This document shows positions 8,437-16,320 of a stretch of DNA of 41,631 bases, piece after piece (the stretch's first letter is position 1; the number at the start of each line of letters is the position of its first letter). The stretch is from Lachnospiraceae bacterium (GTDB taxonomy: Bacteria; Bacillota; Clostridia; Lachnospirales; Lachnospiraceae): positions 1 to 41,631 of the forward strand of contig JAKSRT010000008.1 of the NCBI GenBank assembly GCA_024403485.1. The letters run 5' to 3'. Made by a program: the position numbers and the translations under genes. The notes below the pieces were generated by a model, which did no database searches, had not been told where the DNA came from, and was given only the letters and a program-made list of their open reading frames with translations.

Positions 8437-9345
8437 TTACTCTTCTTCTGAACTAACAGCAATTTCCATAGCCTTAGGCAATGCATCTATCACAACCTTC
8501 GTTACTTTTCCTCCAAACTCACCATCAAGAGTCCATGGAATCTCTTCTTCACTTTCGAAAACGATATGGTCGGTTTTAAATGTGTACAATTCTTTTGCGG
8601 GCGAATCTTTAATTATCAAAGCATTAAGAACCTCGTTCAATTCCAGGGCACTGGAGGGTTTTCCGATTAAAGTTACTTCAAATAAACCGTCGCTCAAATC
8701 TATATTTTTTCCGGTTATATTTTTAAATCCACCGACAGAATCCGAATTTGTAATCATTCCATACAGGAATTCCTTCTCTATGATCTCTCCGTTGCAGGTT
8801 ACTTTCAGTGCATAGGTCTTAACATCCTGAAGGCGCTTTAACCCTTCAATAACATAAGCAGCATGGCCAAGAACATTTTTAACATCCTGTGGAGTCTCAT
8901 AAGAAACCTCCGTAAACAAACCAAATGCCGCAATGTATACAAATGACTGTCTGTTGAAATGACCTACATCACATTTAAACAGGTTTGAACCGATGGCAAC
9001 TTTTGCCGCTTCCTTCATATTTTTGGGAAGCCCCAAAGATGCGGCAAAATCATTGGTACTTCCTGCGGGAATATATCCTATGGGAAGTTTTTCTTTTCGC
9101 TTTTCCATTCCGGCCACTACTTCATCAAGAGTTCCGTCTCCACCAGAACAAAGAACACGGTCGTATACATTCTCAGGAAGATTTTTCACAGCTTCCGCTG
9201 CATCTCCTTTAGCCAGGGTTGAATGAACACTAAGACTGTGTCCCGCCTTGCAAATAATATCAATAATATCGGGAAGGTTTCTTTTTACCTGTCCCTTTCC
9301 GGCGTGCAAATTAAAAACATAAAAAATATTCATACTTCTACCCAT
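8437..9345 (-). CDS. Diacylglycerol kinase-like lipid kinase (YegS/DgkB family)
   Basis: Predicted to phosphorylate diacylglycerol or a related lipid with ATP at the inner face of the membrane, recycling lipid for phosphatidic acid. The 302-residue protein shows the N-terminal NLHAGKG loop and the kinase signature SGGDGTLDEVVAG (GGDGT at 68-72). YIPAGSTNDFAASLG and the C-terminal LDGEFGG of the DAGK catalytic family are also present. Two ATGs are possible, 9345 or 9333; neither has an ideal Shine-Dalgarno, and the shorter MNIFYVFNLHAGKG fits the family start slightly better. It follows the HPr-like terminator, so it is probably transcribed separately. Confidence 0.88.
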   Translation of the reverse strand: MGRSMNIFYVFNLHAGKGQVKRNLPDIIDIICKAGHSLSVHSTLAKGDAAEAVKNLPENVYDRVLCSGGDGTLDEVVAGMEKRKEKLPIGYIPAGSTNDFAASLGLPKNMKEAAKVAIGSNLFKCDVGHFNRQSFVYIAAFGLFTEVSYETPQDVKNVLGHAAYVIEGLKRLQDVKTYALKVTCNGEIIEKEFLYGMITNSDSVGGFKNITGKNIDLSDGLFEVTLIGKPSSALELNEVLNALIIKDSPAKELYTFKTDHIVFESEEEIPWTLDGEFGGKVTKVVIDALPKAMEIAVSSEEE

Positions 9346-9386
9346 TGCTCCATACGGTAATTGATTTTACATATTATTATATTAAC

Positions 9387-9416
9387 GCAAAAACCCGAAG
9401 GAATAAACCTTCGGGT
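9387..9416 (-). terminator. Rho-independent terminator of the ftsH...whiA-HPr operon
   Basis: Perfect arms ACCCGAAGG (9393-9401) and CCTTCGGGT (9408-9416) around a 6-base loop, followed on the minus strand by a T run and TGCG. It lies 30 bp after the HPr-like stop codon. Confidence 0.93.
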
Positions 9417-9445
9417 CTAATTGTCGTCCATATAAGCGCTTTGAA

Positions 9446-9703
9446 TTATTCTGCAACACTTAAATATTTGTCGATAGCTTCAAGAGCCTGTTCCTCATCG
9501 GCGCCTTCTGTAATAACAGTAAGCTGCGCGTCTTTTGCTATTCCAAGGCTCATCATGCCCATAATGGATTTGGCGTTTATACGTTTGTTTTCTGTTTCGA
9601 TGTAAACAGAGCTTTCAAACTGGCTTGCAATCTGCACAAGCATTGCGCCGGGACGAGCATCCAGTCCGCCCTTAATTTGAACCGTTATGTCCTTCTTTGT
9701 CAT
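9446..9703 (-). CDS. HPr-like protein lacking the active-site histidine (Crh-type)
   Basis: The 85-residue protein has the full HPr fold pattern, but the active-site motif usually read GLHARPA is GLDARPGAM here. Residue 15 is Asp (codon GAT), not the His that carries phosphate from Enzyme I. The HprK target Ser46 and its surroundings (NAKSIMGMMSLG) are intact. It should therefore not serve PTS phosphotransfer. By analogy with Bacillus Crh (Gln15), it would be a regulator phosphorylated on Ser46 and acting with CcpA; that role is inference. Its ATG at 9703 lies inside the 3' end of whiA (32-bp overlap), with GGGAG upstream. An hprK is four genes upstream. Longer in-frame starts enter whiA and are not credible. 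Confidence 0.9.
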   Translation of the reverse strand: MTKKDITVQIKGGLDARPGAMLVQIASQFESSVYIETENKRINAKSIMGMMSLGIAKDAQLTVITEGADEEQALEAIDKYLSVAE

Positions 9704-10607
9704 TTTCTTTCTCCCTTTTTTCGCCGATTTTCTGCGCATATTCACTGATTTTGCGCAGCCTGTGATTGACCCCTGATTTCCCGACAGGGGGATCAAGCAT
9801 CTGACCCAACTCAGCCAGAGAACTTTCAGGATTTTCAAGTCGTAACTCGGCTATCTCCCTTATACCTTCAGGAAGGGCCGAAAGGCCTTCCGTATCTCTT
9901 ATCAGAATAATTTCTTCTATCTGCTTTGAACCTGTTTGCGATGCCCGAAGCAGATTTGATACATCAAAATTATTCCTTCTGTTTATATCGTTTCTGACGT
10001 CCTTTGTAATGCGAACATTGACAAAGTCCATCAAAGCTCTGTGCGCCTCCAATACATTAAGTACATCCTGTATGGTATCTGCATCTTTTACATATACCAC
10101 ATTATACTTTCTGCGGGTAGTACTTTTTGCACCAATATTAAAGTCCTCCAGAATTTCTTTTAGCATTTCTGCACTAAATTCATCCTGACAGACAAATTCA
10201 AGGTGGTATGCCTTCTCCGGATCGTTAATAAACCCTGCAGAAAGAAAAGCACCCCTTAAATAGGCACGCTTGCAACAGTCATTTGTCAAAAGATAGTTCG
10301 GAGCCTCTTTGGCTATTGCATCCATTACAGAAACCATACTCGCATCGTTTCTATCGAAATCTATTGATTTATGGCCGTTTGCGAAACTTTGTTCAAAATC
10401 AACGGTATTTATATTAAATGTTTTATTTAATAAAGTAAAGCATTTTCTTAACGCTGCCTGATTTTGATCATTTGTTGATACGGAAATAACGTTACCTGTC
10501 TTTTTGCCTGCAAATGCTAAAATAGCTGTAAGCTCCGACAATCTGCAGTGGCGGTCATGGGGAATTGAATTTATAAGTTCTTCCTTAACCTCTGACGAAA
10601 ACGACAT
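9672..10607 (-). CDS. whiA: DNA-binding protein WhiA
   Basis: WhiA-family proteins bind DNA and in Bacillus influence cell division and chromosome segregation. The 311-residue protein begins MSFSSEVKEEL. It has the LAGLIDADG-like central part (KRAYLRGAFLSAGFINDPEKAYHLEF, about 122-147) and the C-terminal helix-turn-helix (ASSLAEL-type SSLAELGQMLDPPVGKSGVNHRLRK). Its ATG overlaps the rapZ stop codon as TAATG and its 3' end overlaps the HPr-like gene, a tightly coupled triplet. In Bacillus the same neighbourhood is yvcJ-yvcK-whiA-crh; yvcK is missing here. Confidence 0.96.
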   Translation of the reverse strand: MSFSSEVKEELINSIPHDRHCRLSELTAILAFAGKKTGNVISVSTNDQNQAALRKCFTLLNKTFNINTVDFEQSFANGHKSIDFDRNDASMVSVMDAIAKEAPNYLLTNDCCKRAYLRGAFLSAGFINDPEKAYHLEFVCQDEFSAEMLKEILEDFNIGAKSTTRRKYNVVYVKDADTIQDVLNVLEAHRALMDFVNVRITKDVRNDINRRNNFDVSNLLRASQTGSKQIEEIILIRDTEGLSALPEGIREIAELRLENPESSLAELGQMLDPPVGKSGVNHRLRKISEYAQKIGEKREKENDKEGHNGSN

Positions 10608-11473
10608 TACTTATCTCCACGTTTAATATCTTTATGGGTCAAATTTACCCCGAAATCTTCTTTATCTTTAATGCGAGCATATAACTTTTCAGCCAAAGTA
10701 ACACTTCGATGGTGTCCTCCGGTGCAACCTATGGCTACCACCAACTGATATTTTCCCTCTTTAATATAATTGGGAATCAAAAACATCAGCATGTCTTCCA
10801 ATTTGGACAGAAAAATCTCCGCCTCTTCAAAACCCATTACAAAATCCTGTACCTCTTTATCAAGGCCTGTAAGAGATTTCAAATTATCCACATAATAAGG
10901 ATTTGGCAAAAATCGCACATCAAATACCAAATCCGCATCCTGAGGAATACCATGCTTAAATCCAAAGGATTCAATATTAATCATAAGGTTGTTGAATTTC
11001 TTATTTTCAACAAATATATGATCAAGTTCTGTCTTTAAATCTCTTGTCAGAAGAAGTGAAGTATCTATTACATAGTCCGCTTCTTTTTTTATGCCGGAAA
11101 GAATTACCCTTTCCTTTTCTATACCCTCTTCAACATGTCCGTCAATAGCAAGGGGATGTTTTCTACGGGACTCCTTGTATCTCTTCAGCAAAACCTTGTC
11201 ATTGCTTTCCATAAAAAGGATTTCCAAGGAGACTCCTTTGCTCTTTATTTTTTCAATCGCTTTTACTACTTCATCAAAAGGCTGATCTGCACGGGCATCG
11301 ATTCCAAGGGCAACCTTTGAAAGTTCACTGTCCTTAAGCTCAATCAGTTCAACAAACATCTCAATTAACTGAACAGGGAGATTATCTACACAGTAGTAGC
11401 CGCTATCTTCGAGCATTTTTATTGCTGTTCTTTTGCCACTCCCACTCATTCCTGTTACAATAACAAGTCGCAT
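10607..11473 (-). CDS. rapZ: RNase adapter RapZ / YvcJ nucleotide-binding protein
   Basis: In E. coli RapZ guides RNase E to GlmZ to tune glucosamine-6-phosphate synthesis; in Bacillus YvcJ binds nucleotides and affects competence. The 288-residue protein has an N-terminal P-loop domain (GMSGSGKR, residues 8-15), DNLPVQLIE, and the conserved C-terminal RapZ domain with VVAIGCTGGHHRSVTLAEKL. Position 15 of the P-loop is Arg where Ser/Thr is usual; Thr16 follows. The stop overlaps the whiA ATG. Because many Firmicutes lack GlmZ, the RNA-adapter role is not assured. Confidence 0.94.
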   Translation of the reverse strand: MRLVIVTGMSGSGKRTAIKMLEDSGYYCVDNLPVQLIEMFVELIELKDSELSKVALGIDARADQPFDEVVKAIEKIKSKGVSLEILFMESNDKVLLKRYKESRRKHPLAIDGHVEEGIEKERVILSGIKKEADYVIDTSLLLTRDLKTELDHIFVENKKFNNLMINIESFGFKHGIPQDADLVFDVRFLPNPYYVDNLKSLTGLDKEVQDFVMGFEEAEIFLSKLEDMLMFLIPNYIKEGKYQLVVAIGCTGGHHRSVTLAEKLYARIKDKEDFGVNLTHKDIKRGDK

Positions 11474-11517
11474 TTTGTTTCCCTGCCTTATCTTTATACA
11501 AAACTCAGCCGATCTGA

Positions 11518-12429
11518 TTAAAACCGGCCGATTTTTATAACTTCCGTTTCAAGTTTAACACCTGAATTGTCGTATACTTTCTTTTTTACCGCATCTATCA
11601 AATCACTTATATCTTTAGCTGTTGCATTTGCATCATTTACGATAAAGCCTGCATGCTTAGGTGATACACAGGCCCCGCCTATTCTGAAGCCTTTAAGTCC
11701 GGCCTCCTCGATGAGCTGACCCGCAAAGTGACCTTTCGGACGCTTAAATGTGCTTCCGGCGCTGGGAAATTCAAGTGGCTGCTTTTCCACACGACGTGCC
11801 ATAATATCCTTCATGGTCGCACGTATTTCTTCCTCGTTGCCGGGACTTAGTTTAAACGATACCATGGCAACAACTATTCCGGCCTTTGCGACATCACTCT
11901 TTCGATAGTCAAATCTAAGAGAATGCGGAGATACATATATTATCTCGCCCTCTTTTGTTACTGCTTCCACACCGTCAACAACCATGGACATATCTCCACC
12001 ATAAGCACCTGCATTCATTACTATCGCACCGCCTACGGTACCGGGGATTCCATACGCGAATTCCATTCCTGTTAAAGAATAATCCGCTGCGGTCTTGCAC
12101 ACATTTGAAAGAAGTGCTCCTGCTCCGGCAGTTATTTTATTGCCTACAACCACCATATCGGTCAGTTTTCCTGACGGTTTAATCACTATACCTTTGTAGC
12201 CCTCATCGGAAACCAGAAGATTGCTTCCGTTTCCAAGTACAAAGTAATTTGCGTTGCACTTATTAAGAAATCCGATAACTTTAGCCATCTCTTCCATCGT
12301 GTTTACGATAACCATTATTTCAGCGGCACCGCCTACGCGAAAGGTTGTATATTCATTTAGAGAGACCTGCGCTTTTACATTATCTTCGCCGACAAAGCCC
12401 GCCAGGTTCTTTATCATAAATTCGCTCAA
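11518..12429 (-). CDS. murB: UDP-N-acetylenolpyruvoylglucosamine reductase MurB
   Basis: Reduces UDP-GlcNAc-enolpyruvate to UDP-MurNAc with NADPH and FAD, the second committed step of peptidoglycan synthesis. The 303-residue protein shows the type II MurB pattern: NEYTTFRVGGAAE, the FAD-binding YFVLGNGSNLLVSDEGY, GIPGTVGGAIVMNAGAYG and the C-terminal FPSAGSTFKRP with the catalytic Ser. ACVSPKHAGFIVN follows. The start is given as TTG at 12429, with a distant GGAAAG; an ATG four codons later (12417) is an alternative. It lies 33 bp downstream of the ROK kinase and 44 bp upstream of rapZ. Confidence 0.96.
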   Translation of the reverse strand: MSEFMIKNLAGFVGEDNVKAQVSLNEYTTFRVGGAAEIMVIVNTMEEMAKVIGFLNKCNANYFVLGNGSNLLVSDEGYKGIVIKPSGKLTDMVVVGNKITAGAGALLSNVCKTAADYSLTGMEFAYGIPGTVGGAIVMNAGAYGGDMSMVVDGVEAVTKEGEIIYVSPHSLRFDYRKSDVAKAGIVVAMVSFKLSPGNEEEIRATMKDIMARRVEKQPLEFPSAGSTFKRPKGHFAGQLIEEAGLKGFRIGGACVSPKHAGFIVNDANATAKDISDLIDAVKKKVYDNSGVKLETEVIKIGRF

Positions 12430-12462
12430 TGTTTTATCTGACTTTCCTTTAGTTTGATTGCG

Positions 12463-13395
12463 TTACTCTATTACAAGCTTTGCTGCACCATACATTCCTG
12501 CATCGTTACCGAGGGTTGCAAGAACCATCTTTGCATTTTTACAGCCATGGAATGCATATTTGTCAAAAGAAGGAGTGATATAGCTTAATAAAATCTCACC
12601 TGCCTTGGAAACACCGCCTCCGATAACAAATACTTCAGGATTAACAACCGCTGCAATGAGAGCCAGTCCCTTTCCGAGGGTTTCTCCAAACTCTTTTGCA
12701 ACTTCAATGCAAAGTTCATCACCTGCTTTTACACCGTCAAATACGGCCTTTGCAGATAAATCATCCTTTGTGAGAACAGTGCTCTTATCCCACTTTGCAA
12801 ACATTTCCGATGCTGTTCTTGAAATACCGGTTGCGGAAGTGTACTGTTCAAGACATCCGAAATTACCGCATCCGCATGCAATTGTTTCGCCGTCTTTTAC
12901 GTGCATATGTCCGATTTCACCACCGGCTCCTGAAGAGCCACTAACAATTTTACCGTCAACAATAATACCGCCACCGACACCGGTACCAAGTGTAACCATT
13001 ACTACATCGGCATATCCGGCACCGCCACCCTTCCACATTTCACCAAGTGCAGCCACATTGGCATCATTTCCGATCATGGCCTTTAATCCGGTAAGCTTTG
13101 AAAGAGTTTCTGCGGCATTAAAGGTATCCCATCCAAGGTTTACTGCCTTGTGGACAACGCCCTTTGAGTCAACCGGTCCGGGAACACCCGCACCTACACC
13201 AATAACATCAGCAATATCAATACCCTTTTCTGCTATCTTTTCTTTAATGGAAGCTGCAACATCGGGAAGTATTTTCTCTCCACCGTTATCTTTTACGGTT
13301 TTTATTTCCCATTTATCAAGACATTCTCCGTTTTCACTGAGAAGACCCATTTTAACTGTTGTTCCACCTATATCTACACCAAATACGTATTTCAT
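12463..13395 (-). CDS. ROK-family glucokinase
   Basis: Phosphorylates glucose (or a related hexose) with ATP in the cytosol. The 310-residue protein has the N-terminal phosphate loop FGVDIGGTTVKMGL, the sugar-binding GNDANVAALGE and the ATP-site GTGVGGGIIVDGK. The ROK zinc cluster ACGCGNFGCLEQYTS preceded by IGHMHV is present. AAGGAG lies 5 bases before the ATG. It sits in the same run as hprK and the HPr-like gene. This links glucose phosphorylation with the kinase that senses fructose-1,6-bisphosphate, but co-regulation is inferred from adjacency only. Confidence 0.93.
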   Translation of the reverse strand: MKYVFGVDIGGTTVKMGLLSENGECLDKWEIKTVKDNGGEKILPDVAASIKEKIAEKGIDIADVIGVGAGVPGPVDSKGVVHKAVNLGWDTFNAAETLSKLTGLKAMIGNDANVAALGEMWKGGGAGYADVVMVTLGTGVGGGIIVDGKIVSGSSGAGGEIGHMHVKDGETIACGCGNFGCLEQYTSATGISRTASEMFAKWDKSTVLTKDDLSAKAVFDGVKAGDELCIEVAKEFGETLGKGLALIAAVVNPEVFVIGGGVSKAGEILLSYITPSFDKYAFHGCKNAKMVLATLGNDAGMYGAAKLVIE

Positions 13396-13445
13396 TTATT
13401 CTCCTTTTGTCACCGCTTTATCTCATTACGGCAGTCTTTATATTT

Positions 13446-14381
13446 TTAATCTTCTTCGCGCTTCTCCGCAAAGGATTTTTGAAGTCTCTTGTATAATTCC
13501 TGAGCTGCGTTGTATCCCATCTTCTTCTGACGATGGTTAACAGCTGCCGATTCACAAATGATGGCAAGATTTCTACCGGGACGAATCGGAATACTATGGC
13601 AGACAACTCTGTTTCCAAGATATTCGGTATATTCTTCTTCAAGACCAAGTCTGTCATATTCCTTGTCCTTGTTCCAGTCTTCAAGCTTAATGACAAGATC
13701 AATGTTCTGTGTGTCACGAACACTGGATACACCGAAAAGAGCCTTAACGTCGACAATACCGATACCACGAAGTTCAATGAAGTGCTTTGTTACATCAGGA
13801 GCCGTACCGATAAGTGTATCGTCAGATACTTTTCTGATTTCTACAACGTCGTCTGTTACAAGACGATGTCCTCTCTTAATAAGCTCAAGAGCAGCCTCTG
13901 ATTTACCGATACCGGATTCACCCGTAATCAGAACACCTTCACCGTATACATCAACAAGAACGCCATGAACCGTAATGCAGGGAGCAAGTCTGACCTTAAG
14001 CCATCTGATAATTTCCGCCATAAATTCGGAAGTGGATTTCTTGGTCATCAAAAGCGGTACATTATGTGCCTGAGCTATTTCCATAAAAATTGAATCCGGA
14101 ATGAGTTCACGACAGAATACAAAAGCAGGAATGGGATAAGAAAGAAGCTTTTCATATACTTCTCGTTTTTTCTTAACACTTAATCCTTCCATATATGTAT
14201 ATTCAACAAATCCGATTACCTGAAGTCGTGTAGCCTCGAAGTGTTCAAAATAACCGGTTACCTGAAGAGCGGGACGGTTAATATCGGGCTGTGTAATCTT
14301 AATTCCGGAAATATCAATATCCGGTGTAAGATTTTCAAGTTTCATTTTCTCAACAATCTGAGTAAGTTTTACAGATGCCAT
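13446..14381 (-). CDS. hprK: HPr kinase/phosphorylase
   Basis: Bifunctional enzyme that phosphorylates Ser46 of HPr/Crh at high fructose-1,6-bisphosphate and ATP and removes the phosphate when phosphate is high. The 311-residue protein has the N-terminal DRTGG-like domain to about 130 and the kinase domain with His139 (TVHGVLVDVYG). The P-loop GESGIGKS is at 154-161, followed by the VTDDVVEI acidic pair and the signature FIELRGIGIVDVKALFG. GAGGAG lies 7 bases before the ATG. It is followed by the glucokinase gene 50 bp on. Confidence 0.97.
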   Translation of the reverse strand: MASVKLTQIVEKMKLENLTPDIDISGIKITQPDINRPALQVTGYFEHFEATRLQVIGFVEYTYMEGLSVKKKREVYEKLLSYPIPAFVFCRELIPDSIFMEIAQAHNVPLLMTKKSTSEFMAEIIRWLKVRLAPCITVHGVLVDVYGEGVLITGESGIGKSEAALELIKRGHRLVTDDVVEIRKVSDDTLIGTAPDVTKHFIELRGIGIVDVKALFGVSSVRDTQNIDLVIKLEDWNKDKEYDRLGLEEEYTEYLGNRVVCHSIPIRPGRNLAIICESAAVNHRQKKMGYNAAQELYKRLQKSFAEKREED

Positions 14382-14460
14382 AAAAATATCTCCTCATTTT
14401 TATAATTCATAACCCTATTTTTTAGTTTATCACAATACAATTAATAAATTAATATAAAAG

Positions 14461-16320
14461 TTAGTGGAAATACTTATATACTTCCAATGCAACCCCTTCC
14501 GGAATCTCCGCCCGTTCTGCAATCGTCTCTACCGAAGCCTGCTTTATTTCCTCGACATTTTCAAAAGCTCGCAAAAGTGCCTTTCGTCTGGCAGGTCCGA
14601 TGCCGGGAATATCTTCGAAAACAGAGTGAACCTGCTTCTTTTCCCGAAGGCTCTTATGATATTCAATGGCAAAACGGTGAGCTTCATCCTGAACTCTTGT
14701 AATAAGTTTAAAGCTCTCCGAGTGCCTGTCTATGGGTATCTCTGTTCCGTCCACGTAAAGACCTCTTGTATGGTGGTTGTCATCCTTTACCATACCGCAA
14801 ACGGGAATATTAATTCCAAGTTCCGAAAGAACCTCCAGGGCCACATTTACCTGTCCTTTTCCGCCATCCATCAAAATCAGATCCGGAAATCTTGAAAAGC
14901 TTCCGTACCGCTCGTCCATCTTCTTTTCACGAAGCTGCTTTTTCTCCTCAAAACCGTGAATAAACCGGCGGGATAAAACTTCATGCATACAGGAATAGTC
15001 ATCGGGACCTTCTACGGATTTTATACGGAATTTTCTATAATCGCCCTTAACCGGCTTTCCGCCTTCAAAAACTACCATGGAACCTACGTTTTGAAATCCG
15101 TTTGTATTTGAAATATCAAAAGCTTCCAGACGGTTCAATTCTTCCATTCCGAGAATTTTACCCAGTTCCTCAAGAGCTCCTTTGGTTTTCTTCTCCTCAA
15201 GAACTATTCTTTCCTTATCTTTCTTCAAAACAATTTCAGCATTATTTCTGGCAAGATCCACCAGTTTCTCTTTAAAACCGATTTTGGGAATAACCAGTTT
15301 GCAGGAACCGCCCCTTTGATTTGACAGCCAGCTTGAAATCATATCCTGCTCCGGAATATCCGCGGAAAGCATAATAATGGGTGGTATGTACGGAGTTCCC
15401 GTATAATAGCGTTTGACAAATTCTCCGAGTATCTCTTCATCGCTGAGCCCCTGAATATCATCCATGTGGTGATGTTCTCTTCCGATCATCTTGCCGTTTC
15501 GTACAAAGAAAACCTGTACAACCGCATCGGTTTCATCGTGGGCCTGAGCAATAATATCCTTATCGTCAAATCCGGTATTGTCCGAGATTTTCTGCCTCTC
15601 TATTATTCTTTTTGCACTTTCTATTAAATCTCTGTATTTAATAGCCTCTTCAAAGTCCATTTCCTCGGAAGCTTTTTCCATTTTCTCTTTAAGTTCGCGA
15701 AGCAATGCCTTATCATTGCCATTCATAAAATCGATGGCCAGATTAATATTTGCCTTGTAATCGGCTGAACTTACTTTACCCGAACATGGCGCAAGGCACT
15801 TCCCCATATGGAAATTTAAGCAGGGACGGTCATTTGCTTCTCCTTCTTTACAGGCCTTATTGCAGGTTCTGAATTTATAGGTATTGTTCAGTAATTCGAT
15901 TATGTCATTTACGGCTGCAGAGCTGGTATATGGTCCAAAGTACTTGGACTTATCCTTACCCATTCTTCTGACAAAAGATATTTTAGGATAATCTTCGGTT
16001 ACCGAAACCTTAATATATGGATATGTTTTTGAATCTTTTAATAATGTGTTGTACTTGGGATTGTATTCTTTAATCAGATTGTTCTCGAGAACAAATGCCT
16101 CAAGATCAGAATCCACCACAATATATTCAAAGTGGTCGATAAGAGAAATCATACGCTCAATTTTGGGCGTACGGTTATTCATGACACGAAAATATGACCG
16201 CACACGATTGAAAAGATTAACGGCCTTACCTACATATATAATGTTGTCATCTTTGTCATGCATAAGATAAACTCCCGGTTCCTTCGGGAGTTTATCGAGT
16301 TCTTCTTTAATATTAAACAT
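14461..16320 (-). CDS. uvrC: Excinuclease ABC subunit C
   Basis: UvrC makes the two incisions around DNA lesions in nucleotide excision repair with UvrAB. It has an N-terminal GIY-YIG nuclease (PGVYLMHDKDDNIIYVGKA), a cysteine-rich linker (TCNKACKEGE...RPCLNFHMGKCLAPC) and a UVR motif (MDFEEAIKYRDLI). The RNase H-like half contains FDISNTNG and LILMDGGKGQVNVALEVL, and the C-terminus has helix-hairpin-helix motifs (IPGIGPARRKALLRAF). The start is ATG at 16320 with AGGA just upstream, giving 619 residues; a longer frame from 16374 would only read through ftsH. It overlaps the ftsH stop by 8 bp. Confidence 0.97.
   Translation of the reverse strand: MFNIKEELDKLPKEPGVYLMHDKDDNIIYVGKAVNLFNRVRSYFRVMNNRTPKIERMISLIDHFEYIVVDSDLEAFVLENNLIKEYNPKYNTLLKDSKTYPYIKVSVTEDYPKISFVRRMGKDKSKYFGPYTSSAAVNDIIELLNNTYKFRTCNKACKEGEANDRPCLNFHMGKCLAPCSGKVSSADYKANINLAIDFMNGNDKALLRELKEKMEKASEEMDFEEAIKYRDLIESAKRIIERQKISDNTGFDDKDIIAQAHDETDAVVQVFFVRNGKMIGREHHHMDDIQGLSDEEILGEFVKRYYTGTPYIPPIIMLSADIPEQDMISSWLSNQRGGSCKLVIPKIGFKEKLVDLARNNAEIVLKKDKERIVLEEKKTKGALEELGKILGMEELNRLEAFDISNTNGFQNVGSMVVFEGGKPVKGDYRKFRIKSVEGPDDYSCMHEVLSRRFIHGFEEKKQLREKKMDERYGSFSRFPDLILMDGGKGQVNVALEVLSELGINIPVCGMVKDDNHHTRGLYVDGTEIPIDRHSESFKLITRVQDEAHRFAIEYHKSLREKKQVHSVFEDIPGIGPARRKALLRAFENVEEIKQASVETIAERAEIPEGVALEVYKYFH

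Noticed and set aside
9704-9838. Upstream extension of the HPr-like protein
   Set aside because: It lies inside whiA in another frame; HPr proteins start about where the ATG at 9703 does, with a ribosome site.
12605-13540. Long plus-strand open frame (311 codons) opposite the ROK kinase gene
   Set aside because: It is rich in Pro/Ser/Thr with no family pattern, has no ribosome site, and lies wholly over a well-supported gene on the other strand.
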